This document shows, one piece after another, positions 63,254 through 64,000 of a stretch of DNA of 64,000 nt. The stretch's first letter is position 1; each line of letters begins with the position of its first letter. The stretch is from Hartmannibacter diazotrophicus (lineage in GTDB: Bacteria; Pseudomonadota; Alphaproteobacteria; Rhizobiales; Pleomorphomonadaceae): the NCBI RefSeq assembly GCF_900231165.1, contig NZ_LT960614.1, forward strand, positions 2,044,550 through 2,108,549, written 5' to 3'. The translations under genes and the position numbers were made by a program. Below the pieces are notes generated by a model that saw only the letters and a program-made list of their open reading frames with translations, made no database searches and was not told where the DNA came from.

Positions 63254-64000
63254 TTAATTGCGCTTACTGCCTGACCTAGATTGTTTGCCCCGTTTCGCCA
63301 ACTTTCCTCCAGATTCCTCCACCCTTTGCATCGCGTTGCGCACATCATCCAGTGCCGCATGAGCGTATTTGGCCGTCGTTGAAATGTCGGTGTGGCCGGC
63401 GAGTTTGCGGACGGTCACGATGTTGCCGGTCTCGCGCACCAGGCGGGTGAAGGCGGTGTGGCGCAGGTCGTGGAAATGGAAGTCGTCGATCTTGCCGCGC
63501 ACGTCCCGCCGCCAGCGGGTCTTGAGGCCGTTGTAGGTCATGGGCACGCGGTCGCCGCGGGCAATGCCGGCGTCTTGGTCCGGCCGGGTCGCGACGTATG
63601 TGAAGACGGCTTCGCCGTGATGGTGCCGCAGCGGCCAGAGGATCGCGCGCACGGCTGATGTGATCGGGATATGGCGCACCTTGTCCGGCTTGCCCGGCCG
63701 GCCCTTGCCGCGAATTTCGATGACCTCCGATGGCCATTGAACGCGGGACCAGGTCAGCGTGACAATCTCCTGCAGGCGGCAGCCGGTCACGATCGCGAAC
63801 TCAATGACGGGGCGATAGTCCTCCCGGATCATTTTCAGGATCCGGGCTTCCTCGGCATGGCTTGCCTCGCGGACGCGCTCGAACTTTTCCGGAAGGATGA
63901 CCTCCTTCCAGGCGATCTCTCGCACGTCCTTTTCCCAGACGACACGCGCCCGCTGGAGCACGCGGCGCAGGGGCTCGGTGAAGGTGCGGTTGACCGTGGC
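63254..64000 (-). CDS. Tyrosine recombinase/integrase, 5' end beyond window
   Basis: The frame is open to the edge (reads ATVNRTFTEPLRRVLQ at 64000 inward), so the N terminus lies outside. The catalytic domain is complete: Arg in IVTGCRLQEIV, Lys in the beta-hairpin IEIRGKGRPGKPDK, HDLRHTAFTRL (His-Arg), GHTDISTTAKYAH with His and nucleophilic Tyr. A Lys/Arg/Ser-rich tail ends the protein. Related to P4-like/phage integrases. Its orientation places its start toward the expected right border of the island; it should catalyse integration at tRNA-Pro. Confidence 0.9.
   Translation of the reverse strand, partial: ATVNRTFTEPLRRVLQRARVVWEKDVREIAWKEVILPEKFERVREASHAEEARILKMIREDYRPVIEFAIVTGCRLQEIVTLTWSRVQWPSEVIEIRGKGRPGKPDKVRHIPITSAVRAILWPLRHHHGEAVFTYVATRPDQDAGIARGDRVPMTYNGLKTRWRRDVRGKIDDFHFHDLRHTAFTRLVRETGNIVTVRKLAGHTDISTTAKYAHAALDDVRNAMQRVEESGGKLAKRGKQSRSGSKRN

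Overview
The window is GC-rich chromosomal DNA from an alphaproteobacterium, most likely Hyphomicrobiales (Rhizobiales). Clues are a DUF2336 protein, an ATP12-type F1-ATPase chaperone next to crcB/rluC and a HAD phosphatase, a propionyl-CoA carboxylase beta chain, a perfect CtrA-type box (TTAA-N7-TTAAC), a GCATGTCG...CGACATGC dispersed palindrome of the type common in this order, and typical small Hyphomicrobiales proteins (twin cold-shock-domain protein, 'QCMM' protein, phasin/antifreeze-like protein). The genus cannot be fixed from the sequence alone.

Layout. 1-4.5 kb: housekeeping and signalling genes (DUF2336, HPt protein, NAD kinase, beta-hydroxyacid-dehydrogenase-type oxidoreductase). 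4.5-9.8 kb: a five-gene branched-chain-amino-acid-type ABC importer (livF-G-M-H plus a TAT-exported binding protein), divergent from 10.1-15.4 kb, which holds an XRE/ScfR-like regulator, a single-domain response regulator, a small membrane protein and a Na+/solute-symporter::histidine-kinase hybrid (CrbSR-like). 15.4-23.1 kb: an aminotransferase, a three-gene operon (DUF3299 protein, ATPase, His-rich FtsX-type permease) that looks metal-related, a PhoA-type alkaline phosphatase with a PHO-box-like repeat, a phasin-like protein and gabD. 23.4-31.8 kb: cytochrome b561, crcB-rluC, an MxaD-like/YVTN beta-propeller pair, HAD-ATP12, pccB and a cupin. 31.8-36 kb: ABC-F ATPase and Kup. 36-40 kb: two paralogous small secreted proteins in AT-rich, gene-poor DNA, a QCMM protein and a glutathione transferase. 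40-46 kb: OxyR, a DUF882 lipoprotein, glyoxalase I, a twin cold-shock protein, a DUF192 protein and an MFS exporter. 46-48.6 kb: an adenylate cyclase fused to a membrane cytochrome-like domain and a 2Fe-2S ferredoxin domain, and a tiny membrane protein. 48.7-55.1 kb: a type I secretion operon (ABC exporter, HlyD adaptor, RTX/FG-GAP substrate).

From about 56.0 kb the window enters a mobile island. The 5' half of a tRNA-Pro(UGG) gene (55984-56026) breaks off inside its anticodon arm. Beyond it lie a 2204-residue STAND NTPase with an N-terminal DUF4297/Cap4-like nuclease (Avs-like antiphage architecture) and a leftward tyrosine integrase that runs off the right edge. The simplest reading is a small island in the tRNA-Pro anticodon loop carrying essentially one giant defence gene. 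This is the strongest candidate for a new system here. A second lead is the XRE regulator at 10.1 kb, which contains a histidine-kinase-like dimerisation segment that aligns, phospho-His included, with the same segment of the kinase encoded 3 kb away.
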